Shown here: positions 9,089 through 19,207 of the stretch, piece by piece
How positions within the stretch are numbered: position 1 is the stretch's first letter
Layout: each line of letters begins with the position of its first letter
NCBI GenBank assembly: GCA_015680685.1
Contig: MNCI01003614.1
Span: forward strand, 104,079 to 155,651
Length of the DNA stretch: 51,573 bases
Reading direction: 5' to 3'
Source of the DNA: Gnetum montanum
Lineage: Eukaryota > Streptophyta > Gnetopsida > Gnetales > Gnetaceae
Position numbers and translations under genes: made by a program
Notes under the pieces: generated by a model
Told to the model about the DNA's origin: nothing
What the model saw: the letters and a program-made list of their open reading frames with translations, nothing else
Databases searched by the model: none

Positions 9089-12000
9089 ATGAACACCGCA
9101 AGCACCACCGCTACAACCACCCAGGTCACAGACCTTGTAAGCACCATGGCAATTCAACAGCCTATGGTACAACCCACAGTGGGGCCCCGCCGGTCTCTCA
9201 GGTTGTAAAGGAGGAACCCAACGTTCAACATCATATGAACTTCATATGCGTGAAGATACAAGTCGACCTACCCATGGACCGAGCAGAAATAGAAGTTAAA
9301 AGGAAATATGAACTTTTCTACAAGGGGGGACGAGAGTTCATCCCTTCCTCGTACGGTATCATCCCTCTTCCAGAGCCTTACTCTGAGCTCATCACACAAC
9401 TCCTCCTACAAAGTTGCCAATCTCTGGATCAGCCTACAGTAGATCATCAACCCAAAGAGGAGGATGAGTTTGCTGCCCAATCAGAACATGAAGACTCGTA
9501 CCACACCCTTAGCCCACAAACCCATATCAACCCCATGTTTCATCCAGGCACATGGAAAATCATGCCTCTCCAACACCTCAGGTTCACCCAGGTGCAAATA
9601 CCTCTGCCAGAAACATCAGTAGTTGTTGATGTTTCTCCTCCAAGCGACCCGCAATTCAGTACACTCCCTCTCGCTATCATCCCCGCTGCAGCCATAGGCC
9701 CATCCTCACAAGTACCACCCCCTCACAATAACGTGGGAGCAACCTTCCCACCCTGAGTGATAGGGATGCCGCATGTGATAGCGGCATCTACGTCTGCTCA
9801 TTACATCCCCCACATCCAAATGCACGGAGCCCCTTCCACCACCTTAACTTAATAGGGGGTTTCAACACAAAGCATGACCGGGCAATGGGTAGTGATGGGT
9901 GTTCAATCACATCAACCCCCTCACTACAACATGCCATCTCACTCGATTCCATTGGCCAACATTCCCCAAGTATAGCCACAACCACAACAACAACAACCTC
10001 TCACCTATAACGTGCCATCCCTAGTGCCACCCGCTATAAACATTCCACAAGTACAACTGCCAATCGCACATCTTTCAACCTTCCAACCTACTATTCAACA
10101 ATCTAATCTGCACACTGCACCATATCCCCAAGTTGTCGCCTCACCTAGCGCTCAAGACTGGGTAGATGCTAAGAAACTAATGCGAGAACTAACCAACGAG
10201 GTCAAACGCCTCAAAACAGCTGTCGACGAAGAGTTGAAGGTAGTGGACTTTTACCACAACGACCCCATCAACTCTTCTATTCCACCCCTAACCTTGCCCA
10301 AAGGTATATCATTGCCTACGCTAACTAAATATAATGGGGAAACAGACCCCAATGCTCACCTTATAACATTTAGATTAGAATGTGCATTACTCCAGGCATG
10401 GCCCCATGCCATTTTGTGAGTGTTCCCTATGTCCCTCACAGGGAGAGAACTTGATTGGTACCGGGCCTTGCCGAGGAATTCCATATTTTCCTTGGAAGAG
10501 TTGTTACATCAATTCGTGACCAGGTTCAAGTATAACTTGAAACCTGAGGCAACATTGGACAACCTTATACAAGTTAAACAAGCCCTGCTAGAACTTATAC
10601 AAAAATTCATTCAGAGGTGGAGTGCTGCTCTCAATGAGTTACACGAGCCGATCCCTCAGACATATCTGCTCACCATTCTAAAGTGGGCTGTTAATGACTT
10701 TTTCAAATCTAAGTTATATTATCTCAATGCGCGTAACCTTAACCAAGCCTTTGTATAGATTAAAAATATAGAAGAGGTTGCTCAAAATAGCCAGTATCCT
10801 ACATATTTAGCCTTTAAAAATCAACACAGCAAGAAAGATAAAGAGAAGGCTAAAGCAACTATAGCAGCAATAGCGGGAATGCAACAAGCAAATGTGGCAT
10901 AGCAAAACAAACCGCCGGTGGCCCCTACTAATTATACTAAACCTGCTCCCAAAACCACCTTAGAATCATCATCATCATAGAACCCAACACCAAACCATAG
11001 GAGAAACTTTGAGAGGAAAGAACCCTCTCAATACATGCCATTGCCTATGAAGCCATCCCAGCTATTTAACCAACTCCTCAAGGCTGGGTTAATGAAACAC
11101 AAATAGTTATCCCCTACGGCCATCCAAAGACATGATTGGTTTTGTTAACTCATTTAGAACTCAAGCCTTGCAACACCGGATGAGCCTCCAGTACTCAAAG
11201 TTTTTAGAATGGATCGCTTCTGCGACTATCACCAACGTAATCGGCATGGCACGGATTACTATTTCACCCTGAAGAAGGACATACAACAAATGATCAATGG
11301 AGGCCAAATCACCTTTGACGAGGCCAACCCTGTCCAACCGCAGAACCAGGCTATGGGAATGTATAAAGACCCTCTAAACACCAAATAGGCACTGTACGTT
11401 ATTAACGCAATCTGCCTAGATAATGAACTTGAAACGCTGACCATTAACACTGTCTACTCTGACTATGAACAACAAAATCCTAACAAGCCATTTGTATTTT
11501 GTGTCCCTCTTGCTACATCAACATCCATGCCTCAATCATTATACGCTCTGCAGCAGCCATATGTTATCCGCGTATCCTCTGCCGTAGCGACTTCCTACAC
11601 CTTGACACATGAAAAATCATACGTGGTGCATGTACCTTCCACCGTCACTACCTCAAATTTGCCAACCCCTCCTACTTGGCTTACCCCTTTCATAGTTCGA
11701 GTACCACCTATAGTCACAACAGCGAAGGTCCAACCTTTACCTAAACCAACCCCATACATCGTTAGGACACCCAAAAGTCCTAATGATTACCAATCCTCCA
11801 CCTCCCAAACGCAAAGTAAACCCAGTCCTTACATCATCAGGGTGCCCGGCCAACCTTCTGCTCAACCACATTCGACTGTCCAATTGCAACCCCACCTGAC
11901 GCCATATGTCGTACGAATTCCAAGGCAACCTGAGGCCTCAAAACCAACTCTACATCCATGCCACACACGAGAACACTTAGCGGATAAGCTTACGTGTGAA

Positions 12001-12150
12001 CGCTTGGAGAAGGAGCATCAACGGTGAGCTATGGGGCCACCCAAACCCACTCCACTTAACGCAGTACCCATGATGCCATCTAACAGTCAACCAAACATAG
12101 GACATGAAGGTGAACCATCCAGAAAATAGGATATGTCTAAATCAACAATC
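9089..12150 (+). pseudogene. T2 gag, broken
   Basis: The start ATG at 9089 gives a Thr-rich N-terminus as in T1. A frameshift near 9200-9230 joins to NFICVKIQVDLPMDRAEIE. The YHTLSPQTHINP motif follows, then a Pro-rich part, then the gag core: VVDFYHNDPINSS, KYNGETDPNAHL, LDWYRALPRN and KLYYLNARNL (10240-10745). A Zn-knuckle-like DRFCDYHQRNRHGTDYYF is at about 11210. The C-terminus has at least five copies of a P-Y/F-V/I-V/I-R-V-P motif (11530-11930). TAG and TGA stops interrupt it at about 10417, 10757, 10900, 10978 and beyond. The role is particle formation and RNA packaging. Confidence 0.75.
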
Positions 12151-12299
12151 CCAGGTTAAAACAAGAAACAAACGATGCATGAAATAAAACTGTTGGGCCC
12201 AATGGAGCGTTCAAGTTAGCTGATATGGAAGGGAATGAGCTTGCCAATCCAACCAATCACTTATTCCTAAAACCATTCTATATTTGAGAACAAGCTCAG

Positions 12300-12860
12300 G
12301 TACGTGTGAGTCCTGAAGTCACGACTATAAACTAATACCATAGCTCATCCTACGATCATGACGGTAAACTAATATCATAGAAGAGTCCTGGAGTCATGAC
12401 TATAAACTGATTCCATAGCTCATACTGGAATCATGACGGTAAACTGATACCATAGAATAGTCCTAGATCATGACTTAAAACTGATACCACAGCTCATCTT
12501 GGGATCATGACAGTAAACTGATACCATAGAATAGTCCTGGATCATGACTTAAAAATGATACCATAGCTCATCCCAGCATCATGACAATAAACTGATACCA
12601 CACAGTGTCCACAATGATAATAAACTAGCACCCGTCTGGCATGACAGTAAACTACCACCGTTGCATCCACCAGAGTCCGCTAAGACTATAAACTGGTTTG
12701 CCTCTTCATGGTCTGCTAAGACTAGAAACTGGCAATGTAACATCTGCCATGAAGCTAAACAGGCAATGTCCAACAGGTCATGACATAAAACTAACCCATG
12801 ATAGTCCTCTAAGACTATAAACTGGCAACTCCATCTTTGGTTCCTCAATCCGCGGCCACA
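12300..12860 (+). repeat. Motif array, T2
   Basis: About fifteen units of 30-50 bp with the core CATGACNNTAAACTGATACCA, grading into CTAAGACTATAAACTGGCA. It follows gag directly. It is the same motif family as the arrays in T1, T4 and T5, diverged at the 3' part of the core. Confidence 0.75.
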
Positions 12861-13896
12861 TTCAAACTTCATCAGAATCACTGCATCGCCTGCCATTAGA
12901 CGATCCTACCAACATTGCTGCCATTCATATACAGTGCCTGAAATCTTCTCTAGTGTCTTTGTTTCATATGTAGCTGTTTAAGTCTAAGCTTGCTTATTCA
13001 CTAACGATTTTCTTGTCTCCTTGGAATTGTGCTTGCAGGATGACACCCAGAGGTTTTCGCACAAGAATGCATTTCATCATAAGCAGCAAGGTGAGAGATT
13101 GTTCACAGCACACATGGCAAGACTAAATCAAACTGTTCACTAGTGCATCCTCATTTCTTGGTATATTTTCTATCTATTCATCGACACACTTTACTCAGCC
13201 ATGCTTCTGATACACCCAGTACATTCAAAAATTTGAGCATGTTGTTGCAGACTATAACACTTTAAAGTAGTTGCAACACACAACATAGCACTTGAGCATG
13301 AGTACAAGATCAAAGCAAAGCTTCTTTCACAAAAAAAAAATGAGACTCTTGGCACTTCCCATACAAGCCCCAGGCAGGAAGGCAATTGTCTTGGATGCGA
13401 ATACTCATCTCAAAAACAATTGAGTGACATCCTGTTGCATGGCTTTGGCTCTTTGTCAATAGGCTCCCCCCTAAAACGTTAAATAATGGCCCTATTCCTC
13501 CAATGAATGAAACACATCATCACGTGTCTTTGGTCTTGCCAACAAGTCCTCTTGGACACTAACCAAGAGTCTTGTTCCGCCAAAGGACGCACATCGCATG
13601 TTTGGATTCTGAGTCTGCTAAATAATGGCTATTGATAAGGATCAACATGACTCATACCAGAGCATCCCCTTTACCAAGCACAATCTCTTGGTCCATTCCC
13701 AATCCCCACAATCTCCATTTCTCCATCCAGATGCAAATTTTATGTCTCTAAATCCCATGTACTACTGAACACGGTGCGATGACGTCTAGTCAAGTGGCAA
13801 TGAACAAAGTCTCTATCAAGTTTCTTGTGGTGTCTTGCACTTCTTTGTCGACGCTTCTTGGGTTGATTCCTCCAAGCATCAACAAAGAGGGGCCCA
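12861..13896 (+). mobile_element. T2 3' non-coding tail and polypurine tract
   Basis: No gene is recognised. A block with TCTCCTTGGAATTGTGCTTGCAGGATGA (about 13013-13045) aligns by eye with 47765-47800 in T5, so this tail is conserved in the family. The last 16 bases, AACAAAGAGGGGCCCA, are the polypurine tract. They sit in the right arm of an inverted repeat (outer arms 13826-13833/13901-13908, inner 13843-13856/13874-13887). Confidence 0.65.
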
Positions 13897-14035
13897 TGAA
13901 ACACCACAAAATTTTGAGCTTAGTACTTCTCAAACAAGAAGCAGGTCCCTGGGATCCACAGACAACCACAGCTATATCTAGTGTCAACCATGGTAACTTC
14001 AGAGATTAACAATACTTAATTTTCACTAAGTATGC

Positions 14036-14432
14036 AGTCTCAGCATATATGCTCAGTGTATATGCTCGAGTTCACATCCACAGCATATACGCCCGACATT
14101 CTCAACATATACACCTAGCGTAAACGCCCAGCATAGACGTCCAGCGTACACGCTTCACATGTACGCTCATCAAGTACAACCAATGTATACGCTTGGCATG
14201 CAATCCCCAAAGACAGCATGGATACAACACTATAGAGCAAGACTTGGTACAAGGTAGCAACCATCAGCATATACGCCCAGCGTATATGCCCGGCATCCAT
14301 CAGTGTATACGCCCAGCATATACACCCAACATCCATCAGCATATACGCCCAGCATCCACAGCGTATACGCCCACTGTATACGCTCAACACCCACAGCGTA
14401 TGCACTCAGCACCTACAACGTATATGCCCAGC
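14036..14432 (+). repeat. 13-bp array in T2 U3 with higher-order pattern
   Basis: Units CAGCGTATACGCC and decayed forms (CAGCATATACGCC, CAGTGTATACGCC). From about 14265 they alternate with a shorter CAGCATCCAT unit, giving an approximate 13+13+10 pattern. Most changes from the T0 unit are CG to CA or TG. Confidence 0.7.
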
Positions 14433-14525
14433 AAATCTAACATGTTGTAAACTTGTAAATTTTACGCTCTTGCACCCGGTCAACACGCCACGTGTCCCCT
14501 AACCCGAGTCTAACATCAAAATATG

Positions 14526-14533
14526 TATAAAAG
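14526..14533 (+). promoter_or_regulatory. TATA box of the T2 LTR promoter
   Basis: TATAAAAG in the context ATATGTATAAAAGCCCAA, 630 bp into the LTR and about 590 bp before its end. Confidence 0.65.
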
Positions 14534-15003
14534 CCCAATTTTTTCACTAGATCAGGGTCGGTTGGAAAATTCTAGAGCAAACCAGAGAGCAGAGATGCTG
14601 AGAACTAGAGCAAGAAACCTTATACGCTGGACAATCCTATACGCTGAGCATACAGCCTCTACGTTGTGCCTACAGTGTGAACCAGCCCACAGTCATCCTT
14701 GCATTCACCGGGGCTTTTCGTCCGCCTTGTGTCCTAGCCACAACTGCGTTAGACCGGTGCATTGTACTCTCATTTTGAAATTCCATTGTTACATTTTCTT
14801 CTTAAAATCGTTTATAGTTTGCATTAATTTTTGTACGTATTCTGTTTACGCTCATTTATGTCTACGCTCTATTCGCATTAGTTATGTTGTTTACACTCTG
14901 ATTTACGCCTATTACGTCGTTTACATATAACCCAGTGTATAGCACTTTGGTGCATGTTTGGGGAAATCCTTGTCTGATCCATGTGCGGATCATCCAAGGT
15001 ACT

Positions 15004-15043
15004 CTACCTTCGTTCATTCCAGCTCACCCTCAGGTGAAGGTAG
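15004..15043 (+). repeat. U5 hairpin of the T2 LTR
   Basis: CTACCTTC (15004-15011) pairs perfectly with GAAGGTAG (15036-15043). It is conserved in T3 and, with a pair change, in T0. Confidence 0.65.
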
Positions 15044-15119
15044 GATCTTTTTTGCGTGTCCGGTGATCCCACGGTCTCTATTTCCTTTCAGCCGGAGACC
15101 GACGATTTCGGATGGTACA

Positions 15120-17458
15120 GGGGCCATCACATGATGGCATCTTTATGACAAATGGTTGTTTGGGAGGTGTCATTGTTGTTTGACTAGCTTGTTGTGACAC
15201 CTTGATAACAAAAGGTTTCTTTGCTGTTTTCGTTGGTGCATTGTGCCAGTTTAACATCTTAGCGGATGACTGTGGTGGTACTTTGACAACAAAGGGTGTC
15301 TTCGGTGCTCAGGATTGCATTGAATCTTGCCAGTTTAATGTCTTAGCGAACGATTGTGGTGGTACTTTAACCGCAAAGGGTGTCTTCGGTGCTCAGGATT
15401 ACGTTGAATCTTGCCAATTTAATGTCTTAGTGGATGACTGTGGTGGTGGTACTTTGACCACAAAAGGTGTCATCGGTGCTCTAGGTGTCACCTTGATGAT
15501 GATGGGAGGCCCCTTGCTCATGGAGGTGGAGGGGATTGTTGCCTTGCTGGGAGGCACATGGATCACAAAAGGTTGATGCACAGGTTTAGGCTTACTATCT
15601 ATGCCAATGGAGTTTATGACATAAGAGGCATCATTTGTGCTAGGTTGATTTAGGGTGTTGATGTTCATTTGGCCCTATTTCATCATTGCTTGTAGATCAT
15701 CTTGTAATGCACGGTAGGTTTCGGTGTTGTGACCAGACATCTGGTGGTAGTGAAAGAATTGTTCTAACTTGAAATGTCGTGGAATCAAGGGCTCATTCGG
15801 TGCTGCTAAGGTAGGGTTCCTTAGTAGCTCGCAATACCTATCGTGTCTTTGGCAAGCATTCTCTACTACTTGTTTGTATTGGATTTGCCCAATTTTGAGG
15901 AGTTGCTCTAGTAGTTCAGAGGGTTGCATGGGTAGCAGCATATACTTAGAGCGATCCTTGCATTGAAATTTGGGCCTTGGGGTGGCCCCTATCATTGCAG
16001 ACGGGTTGGTACTAGTGTTTGTTGTTTTTGTGCTTGCGGCTATAATTTCCGTTGTTGTCTGTTGTTTGGCAACATGTTGGTTCTTGTAAGCCACATAGGT
16101 GGGATCATTGTTGGCTTGTGCAGCTTGTTCAATGTTCTTGATCTACGTGAAGGCTTGGCTCAACATTTGAGGACTTATGTAGTATAGTTTTGACTTAACG
16201 AATTCATTCACGACTCCCTTCAGAATCTTAAGCAAATACATTTTAGGGATGGGCTCATGAAGTTCGTTAAGGGCTGCACTCCATCATTGGATGAACTTTT
16301 GCACAGGCTCAAGTGGTGCTTGTTTCACCTTTATCAGAGTGTCTAGTGTTGCTTCAAGCTTTAGGTTGTACTTAAACCTGGTAATGAATTGGTGTAATAG
16401 ATCCTCTAGAGAGGATATGAAGTTACGTGGCAAGGCTCTGTACCAGTCTAAGGCTACGCCCATTAAGGACATAGTGAACACGCACAAGATTGCGTGGGGC
16501 CAAGCTTGAAGCAATAGAGTTTCTGATCGGAAGGTTACCAAGTGAGCATTTGGATCTCCCTTACTATTGTACTTGGTTAACTGGGGCAGTGTGATTCCCT
16601 TGGGTAAAGCTAGTGGTGGCACTGAAGAGCTAATTGGATCATCGTGATAAAAGTCTAGTACTTTAACTTGTTCAGTGTTTGCTATTTTGAGGTTCTTTAC
16701 CTCTTTAGCTAATGCTTGCATCATTTTTTTGGCTTCTAACCACTCTTGAGTGGTAGGCAGATTAGTTGGTTGGGGAGATTCTTGGGTTGTCATTTGTTGT
16801 TGTGAGCAATGTTTAGAGTTGTGGTTGTGGGGTGTGGCACATTGAAGTGAGTGGGTTGTTGAACAAGGGGTATGGTTCCCTGCCTAGCCACAAATTGTGA
16901 AGTGACACCTTGAATCTGTGGGGAAAATGTAATGAAAGTGGCCCCATGTGTTTGCACTAGTGGCATGTACTGGGTGGATGTAGATGTGGGTAGTCCATGT
17001 CGGGATGCCAGTGCTTGCATGCTCGTTGACGCGTGGTGAGGGACCGTCTGTCCCATGCGAGGGTGGAATGATGGATTCACGTAGGCGTGGGGACTGAGGG
17101 TGTGGTATGAATCCTCAATTTTAGATTGTGCCTTGAAGTCATCTATATCATGTTGTTTTTGGGGCTCCTCAGTGGATCACCATGTGTTTTGGCCGCTTGC
17201 TAGAAGGAGTTGAGAGATGAATCAATGGTGAGGCTCAGAAAGGGGGATGATGTCATATACAGAAGGGAAGAATTCATGACCTTCCATGTATATGCACTCG
17301 ATGTTTTGTTTTGCCTCCTATTCTGTGGTGTCAAGAGGAAGGTTGGCCTGAATCTTCACATAGATAAAGTTGTATTGTTCTTGTGTGAGGATTATGAAGG
17401 TGCATGCGTTAGAGTTCTGAGATGACTCCATGGTGATGCGTGCTTGGGCAAGGTCCAT
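15120..17458 (-). pseudogene. T3 gag, broken
   Basis: The start ATG is at 17458. It contains EQYNFIYVKIQANLPL, the YHTLSPHAYVNPSFHP motif (about 17090), a Gln/Pro-rich stretch, then a frameshift near 16795. The gag core follows: VLDFYHDDPISSS, KYNSKGDPNAHL, LDWYRALPRN (16660-16430). KLYYISPQMLSQAF is at about 16180 and FFHYHQMSGHNTETYRALQ at about 15740, where the usual CCHC-like cysteines are replaced. The C-terminal part is a tandem 28-residue repeat. The 3' side is lost to the T2 insertion. Several TAG and TGA stops are present. Same role as the other gags. Confidence 0.75.
15245..15490 (-). repeat. 84-bp tandem repeat in T3 gag (28 residues)
   Basis: Three units start at 15245, 15329 and 15413 (plus-strand coordinates), spaced exactly 84 bp. 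On the minus strand each encodes APKTPFVVKVPPQSS followed by a stretch with LNWQDS. The unit contains the P-F-V-V-K-V-P motif that recurs singly in the C-termini of the other gags. Confidence 0.8.
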
Positions 17459-17568
17459 TGTGACAGCATAAATGAGTGAAAATTTGGTTAAGTGTTGGAC
17501 AATGAATGAAGAAAATTCTAAGTGTTGGCAATGTATACCAAAGAGTCACAGTGTACAGACTAGCCTGA

Positions 17569-17848
17569 CAGCGTGTAGATCTCAACGTGTAGGCCTCAGC
17601 GTGCAGATCTCAACATGTAGGCCTCAGCGCGCAGATCTTAGCGTGCAAGCCGCAGCATGCAGATCTTAGCATGTAGATCTCAACGTGCTGGCCTTAGCGT
17701 GCAGGCCTCAGCATGTAGATCTCAACGTGCAGGCCTTAGCATGCAGATCCCAGCATGCAGGCCTTAGGATGCAAGCCTCAACATGCAGGCCTCAGCATGC
17801 AGATCTCATCGTGTAGATCTCAGCGTGCAGATCTCAGCGTCCAGGCCT
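17569..17848 (-). repeat. Twenty tandem 14-mers in the T3 leader
   Basis: On the plus strand, twenty consecutive units of exactly 14 bp, alternating loosely between CAGCGTGCAGATCT and CAACGTGCAGGCCT. No insertion or deletion is seen in 280 bp. Each unit ends in a palindromic AGATCT or AGGCCT or a one-base variant. Confidence 0.9.
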
Positions 17849-18054
17849 GGCATGCAACGTATACACATTGGATGTGCAGCAGATGTGGCTGAATAGGGCA
17901 TAGATCTGAAAGATTCGAAGTCAGATCTATGCTAATTGAGTGCAGATTTGGGAAAATCAACTGTAGATCTAGGGTCATAGGAAGTAGATCTATGAGATGG
18001 ACTAGTAGATCTGAAGAGATCTATGCTAGGTTAGAGTAGATCTAAGAAAAGAGA
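17849..18054 (-). mobile_element. T3 leader next to the primer-binding site
   Basis: AGATCT recurs at least eight times within 17900-18045 at irregular spacing. No coding sequence is seen. The stretch separates the 14-mer array from the primer-binding site. Confidence 0.55.
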
Positions 18055-18073
18055 GGTCCTCCTCCTAGCGTCA
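18055..18073 (-). other. Primer-binding site of T3
   Basis: On the minus strand, TGACGCTAGGAGGAGGACC, five bases after the LTR end (GACAGTACA). It aligns with the sites of T1 and T2. Confidence 0.6.
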
Positions 18074-18078
18074 TTTTC

Positions 18079-19207
18079 TGTACTGTCTAAAATTTTCAGT
18101 GCCTGGATGGAATGAGAAAAGGACACTAAGAGATCCACAGACAGACATAGAAGACCCTACCTTCACTTGAGGGTGAGCTGGAACTGACGAAGGTAGAGTA
18201 CCTTGGGTGATCTGCATGTGGATCAGACAAGGATTTCCCCAAACGTATGCTAATGTGCAATGCATTGGGTTATATGTAAATAGTGTAATAAATGTAAACC
18301 AGAACATAAATGTCCAAGGATGTAAACAAGAAGTAAACAAGAACGAATGAAAACTGCAGCAAATCTTAGCAAAAAATGTAGCAATATTATTGCATGATGA
18401 AAATTACAATGCACCGGTCTAAACGTAGTTGTGGATCTGGCACAAGGTGGACGAAGAGCCCCGGTGGATGCAGAGGGATGATGGTATGCTGGTTTAGATT
18501 GTAGGCACAGTGTGGAGGCTGTATGCTTAGCATGCAGGGTCCAAGTCTAGTGTACAATATGAGTGTTCCGAATGTTCTGAGTGTGAATTGCCCAAGTTTT
18601 TTTTTTTGATTCTCCAATTTTTCCCCACCCCTATCTGGTCAAAAATCTAGGTTTTTGTAAAAGTTTTGGCATTAAACTTAGATCTGAGATGGGATGATTG
18701 GCTGCAGGATGCTGGAATTTCAGATCGAGTGACGTGGAGCATCGACTGAGTGCAACAGAATAAAATTTTACAAGTGTACAACGTGAACCATGCTTGCGTG
18801 TACACACTAGGCATGCAGGCCATCGTACAAGCATGAAAGTGCCACTTTTAAAGGTCACAACTTGATTTTTTGGAACCCAGGATGTTGTCTGATAGTTTCC
18901 CTGCCTGTGGGAGTTGATTGCATGTGAAAATCATGCTCTGAGTGCCTATTTTGGTCTACCTTTGAAGTCATATGCTGGGTGTGCACACTGGGCATATAGG
19001 ATGCATACTTAGTGAAAACCAAGTCTTTTGAGCTCAATATTTGCTGGGTTTGATGTCGGATGTTACCATGGTCTTCTATGGATCCCAGGGGACCTTTTCC
19101 TATTCAGTTCGACTTCGTTTGATGTTGTTTTTGAGGCTTCCAAGCTTGGTCATGACTTAGCTCAATTTCTGTCTACAAGTGTTAGCCAAAACTTTTGTGG
19201 TGTTTCA
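18079..19207 (-). mobile_element. T3 5' LTR (complete, 1129 bp)
   Basis: Read on the minus strand it begins TGAAACACCACAAAAGTTTTG at 19207 and ends AGACAGTACA at 18079. The block with CCCTGGGATCCATAGA aligns with the T2 LTR around 13945-13965, and the U5 block with the hairpin at 18157-18196 aligns with T0 and T2. The TATA region near 18640 is degenerate. No polypurine tract lies outside its start, as expected for a 5' LTR. Confidence 0.75.
18157..18196 (-). repeat. U5 hairpin of the T3 LTR
   Basis: CTACCTTC at 18157-18164 pairs perfectly with GAAGGTAG at 18189-18196. The arms are identical to those of T2. Confidence 0.65.

Larger units (their letters stand above)
8243..15119 (+). mobile_element. 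T2: gag-only Tat-type element
   Basis: Order: U5 remnant of the 5' LTR (8243-8319), primer-binding site, leader with a repeat array, gag (9089-12150), motif array (12300-12860), non-coding tail with polypurine tract, complete 3' LTR (13897-15119). The two LTR ends are nearly alike over their shared part (GTGATCCCACGGTCT and GCCGGAGACC in both). No protease, RT, RNase H or integrase lies between them, so T2 would have depended on proteins from other elements. It ends inside T3 gag. Confidence 0.75.
13897..15119 (+). mobile_element. T2 3' LTR (complete, 1223 bp)
   Basis: Begins TGAAACACCACAAAATTTTG and ends TCGGATGGTACA. A TATA box is at 14526, a U3 array of 13-mers at 14036-14432, and a U5 hairpin at 15004-15043. 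It is the closest relative of the T0 LTR in the window. It is followed directly by T3 gag on the other strand. Confidence 0.8.
15120..19207 (-). mobile_element. T3: Tat-type element, minus strand, cut by T2
   Basis: On the minus strand: complete 5' LTR (19207-18079), primer-binding site, leader with a 14-bp array, and gag (17458 to 15120). It ends in the gag C-terminal region exactly where the T2 3' LTR ends, so T2 is inserted in it. The outer end of its LTR (19207/19208) abuts T4 gag on the plus strand, so T3 is inserted in T4. Confidence 0.75.

Noticed and set aside
17569-17848. CRISPR-like regular repeats
   Set aside because: The units are contiguous 14-mers without unique spacers, in a eukaryotic retroelement leader with no cas genes nearby.
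13897-19207. The two LTRs at 13897-15119 (+) and 18079-19207 (-) as the inverted ends of one element
   Set aside because: One has a polypurine tract outside its start (3' LTR) and the other a primer-binding site at its end (5' LTR). The junction at 15119/15120 cuts T3 gag, so they belong to two different elements.
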